A program made the translations under genes and the position numbers. Shown one piece after another: positions 14,499 through 15,349 of a stretch of 15,349 nt of DNA. Below the pieces are notes generated by a model, which was given only the letters and a program-made list of their open reading frames with translations, was not told where the DNA came from and made no database searches. The DNA is from Porphyromonadaceae bacterium UBA7141 (lineage in GTDB: Bacteria; Bacteroidota; Bacteroidia; Bacteroidales; Muribaculaceae). Numbering within the stretch: the stretch's first letter is position 1; each line of letters begins with the position of its first letter. The DNA is taken from positions 1-15,349 of the forward strand of contig DKWX01000037.1 of the NCBI GenBank assembly GCA_002491945.1. Reading direction: 5' to 3'.

Positions 14499-15259
14499 AT
14501 CATAACTGTAACTGCAATACACCCCCGCATGGCGCACCCGGAACGCCTCCGGAATCAGAGGCGACCCGAGGGCAGGCCATCATACGCCTTGATAAAGTAA
14601 GTGTGGAATTTGACCGCCGGAAAGTGCTCAGCGACATCGACCTGACAGTCTATAGCGGTGACTTCGTAGCTATATCAGGCCCTAATGGAGGCGGCAAGAC
14701 CACATTGCTGCGCGTGCTGCTCAGGTTGCTGCATCCCACATCGGGGCGAGTGCTCTATCTGCGCGACGGACGCGAGGCCAGTCGTCTGCCCATAGGATAT
14801 CTGCCTCAGAAGAGTATGATTGACACTCGGTTTCCCATCACCGTTCGCGACACGGTCATGTCAGGACTGCAACGAGGATGGATGGGGCGTCTCCCCTCCG
14901 GGGCCAGAGACAGATTTGAGGAGGTGGCGGAGATGTGTGGCATCTCCGGGTATCTCGGCAAATCGGTGGGGCAGCTTTCCGGCGGCCAGCTGCAGCGCAC
15001 GCTGCTTGCCCGGGCGGTGATTTCCAATCCGGAGGTGCTGGTGCTCGACGAGCCGCTGTCGTATGTCGACAAGCAGTTTGAGCATCGCATATACTCCATT
15101 GTAGAGGAACTGGCTCGGCATACCACGATTCTTCTCGTCAGCCACGAGATGTCGGTGATATCGCGAATGGCCAACAGGCATCTCATTGTCGACCACGAAC
15201 TGCGCTCCTGCCAGGCGTTGCACCACTATGTGCCCGGATGCGACGACACAGTGGAGTGA
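14495..15259 (+). CDS. znuC: Metal ABC transporter ATP-binding protein (ZnuC-like)
   Basis: The cytoplasmic ATPase that powers metal import with ZnuA and a ZnuB-type permease. The 254-residue protein contains Walker A GPNGGGKTT (62-70), the Q-loop Gln105 in YLPQKS, signature LSGGQ (161-165), Walker B VLVLDEP with Asp185 and Glu186, and switch His217 in VSHEMS. The ABC domain proper begins near residue 28 (QAIIRLDKVSVEF). Before it is an extension starting MNHNCNCNTPPHG, with two Cys and two His, which is not usual for this family. No later ATG precedes the core, and the start is fixed by the ATGA overlap with znuA. The last codons form one arm of a perfect inverted repeat. No permease gene is visible before the window ends. 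Confidence 0.92.
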   Translation: MNHNCNCNTPPHGAPGTPPESEATRGQAIIRLDKVSVEFDRRKVLSDIDLTVYSGDFVAISGPNGGGKTTLLRVLLRLLHPTSGRVLYLRDGREASRLPIGYLPQKSMIDTRFPITVRDTVMSGLQRGWMGRLPSGARDRFEEVAEMCGISGYLGKSVGQLSGGQLQRTLLARAVISNPEVLVLDEPLSYVDKQFEHRIYSIVEELARHTTILLVSHEMSVISRMANRHLIVDHELRSCQALHHYVPGCDDTVE

Positions 15260-15274
15260 TGTCGTCGCATCCGG
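15234..15274. terminator. 15-bp perfect hairpin spanning the znuC stop codon (possible terminator or attenuator)
   Basis: CCGGATGCGACGACA (15234-15248) and TGTCGTCGCATCCGG (15260-15274) are exact reverse complements. The 11-nt loop contains the TGA stop (15257-15259), so the left arm is coding sequence. There is no immediate T-run; a T-rich stretch (ATTTCTTT) begins about 6 nt later, so it is not a textbook intrinsic terminator. It could end transcription, protect a 3' end, or weaken transcription into a downstream gene. Confidence 0.6.
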
Positions 15275-15322
15275 CACGGCATTTCTTTAGATAAGTAAGT
15301 GTTCAAATTTAATTTATACAAT

Positions 15323-15349
15323 ATGCGGGACTGTTTTTTAGTCGATTCC
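15323..15349 (+). CDS. Possible start of the next gene (cut by the window edge)
   Basis: After the znuC hairpin and an AT-rich stretch, an ATG at 15323 opens MRDCFLVDS and remains open to the edge. With only nine codons no family can be assigned. A ZnuB-type permease would be expected next in such a cluster, and position and strand allow it, but the residues do not prove it. Confidence 0.2.

Noticed and set aside
15304..15311. TAAATTTG on the minus strand near the right edge, a full -7 match
   Set aside because: No -33 TTTG and no minus-strand gene ahead of it; it points antisense into znuC, and such AT-rich matches arise by chance.
1..15349. A new defence or mobile system in the window (nuclease + SbcCD + anchored proteins)
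   Set aside because: All genes belong to common housekeeping or envelope families, transcription units are separate, and no integrase, transposase, attachment repeats or CRISPR array is present.

Overview
The window looks like chromosomal core DNA from a member of the Bacteroidetes, probably order Bacteroidales and perhaps near Muribaculaceae (family level is inference). The reasons are promoter boxes of the Bacteroides type (TAnnTTTG, once with TTTG 20 bp upstream), the near absence of Shine-Dalgarno sites, AT-rich leaders before moderately GC-rich genes, and family members typical of that phylum: an OMP beta-barrel protein, a glycine-zipper OmpA lipoprotein, a 1171-residue SbcC and peptidase T.

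Layout, left to right. The minus strand first carries mnmE (running off the left edge only at its last codon), preceded by a membrane-anchored DNA/RNA non-specific endonuclease. A divergent promoter region leads into pepT-miaA (plus strand, ATGA overlap). An outer-membrane beta-barrel gene on the minus strand is divergent from sbcD-sbcC (plus strand, ATGA overlap). Next come an OmpA-type lipoprotein and an SGNH-hydrolase-like secreted protein, both on the minus strand. The right end is a plus-strand cluster: trpS, a ZnuA-like metal-binding lipoprotein and a ZnuC-like ATPase (17-bp gap, then ATGA overlap).

Functional themes are tRNA biology (MnmE at U34, MiaA at A37, TrpRS), DNA end processing (SbcCD), envelope proteins (beta-barrel, OmpA lipoprotein, SGNH protein, anchored nuclease), peptide turnover (PepT) and metal uptake (ZnuA/ZnuC; no permease gene is visible, and it may start just at the right edge). 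No tRNA, rRNA, CRISPR array, insertion sequence or phage gene was seen, and no intergenic gap exceeds about 260 bp.

I do not see a convincing undescribed multi-gene system. The most unusual signals are structural: a perfect 33-bp palindrome inside the coiled-coil part of the OmpA lipoprotein gene, a perfect 15-bp inverted repeat that holds the znuC stop codon in its loop, a 14-bp tandem duplication that copies the mnmE start region and creates a three-codon mini-ORF, and a near-symmetric divergent promoter between the beta-barrel gene and sbcD.
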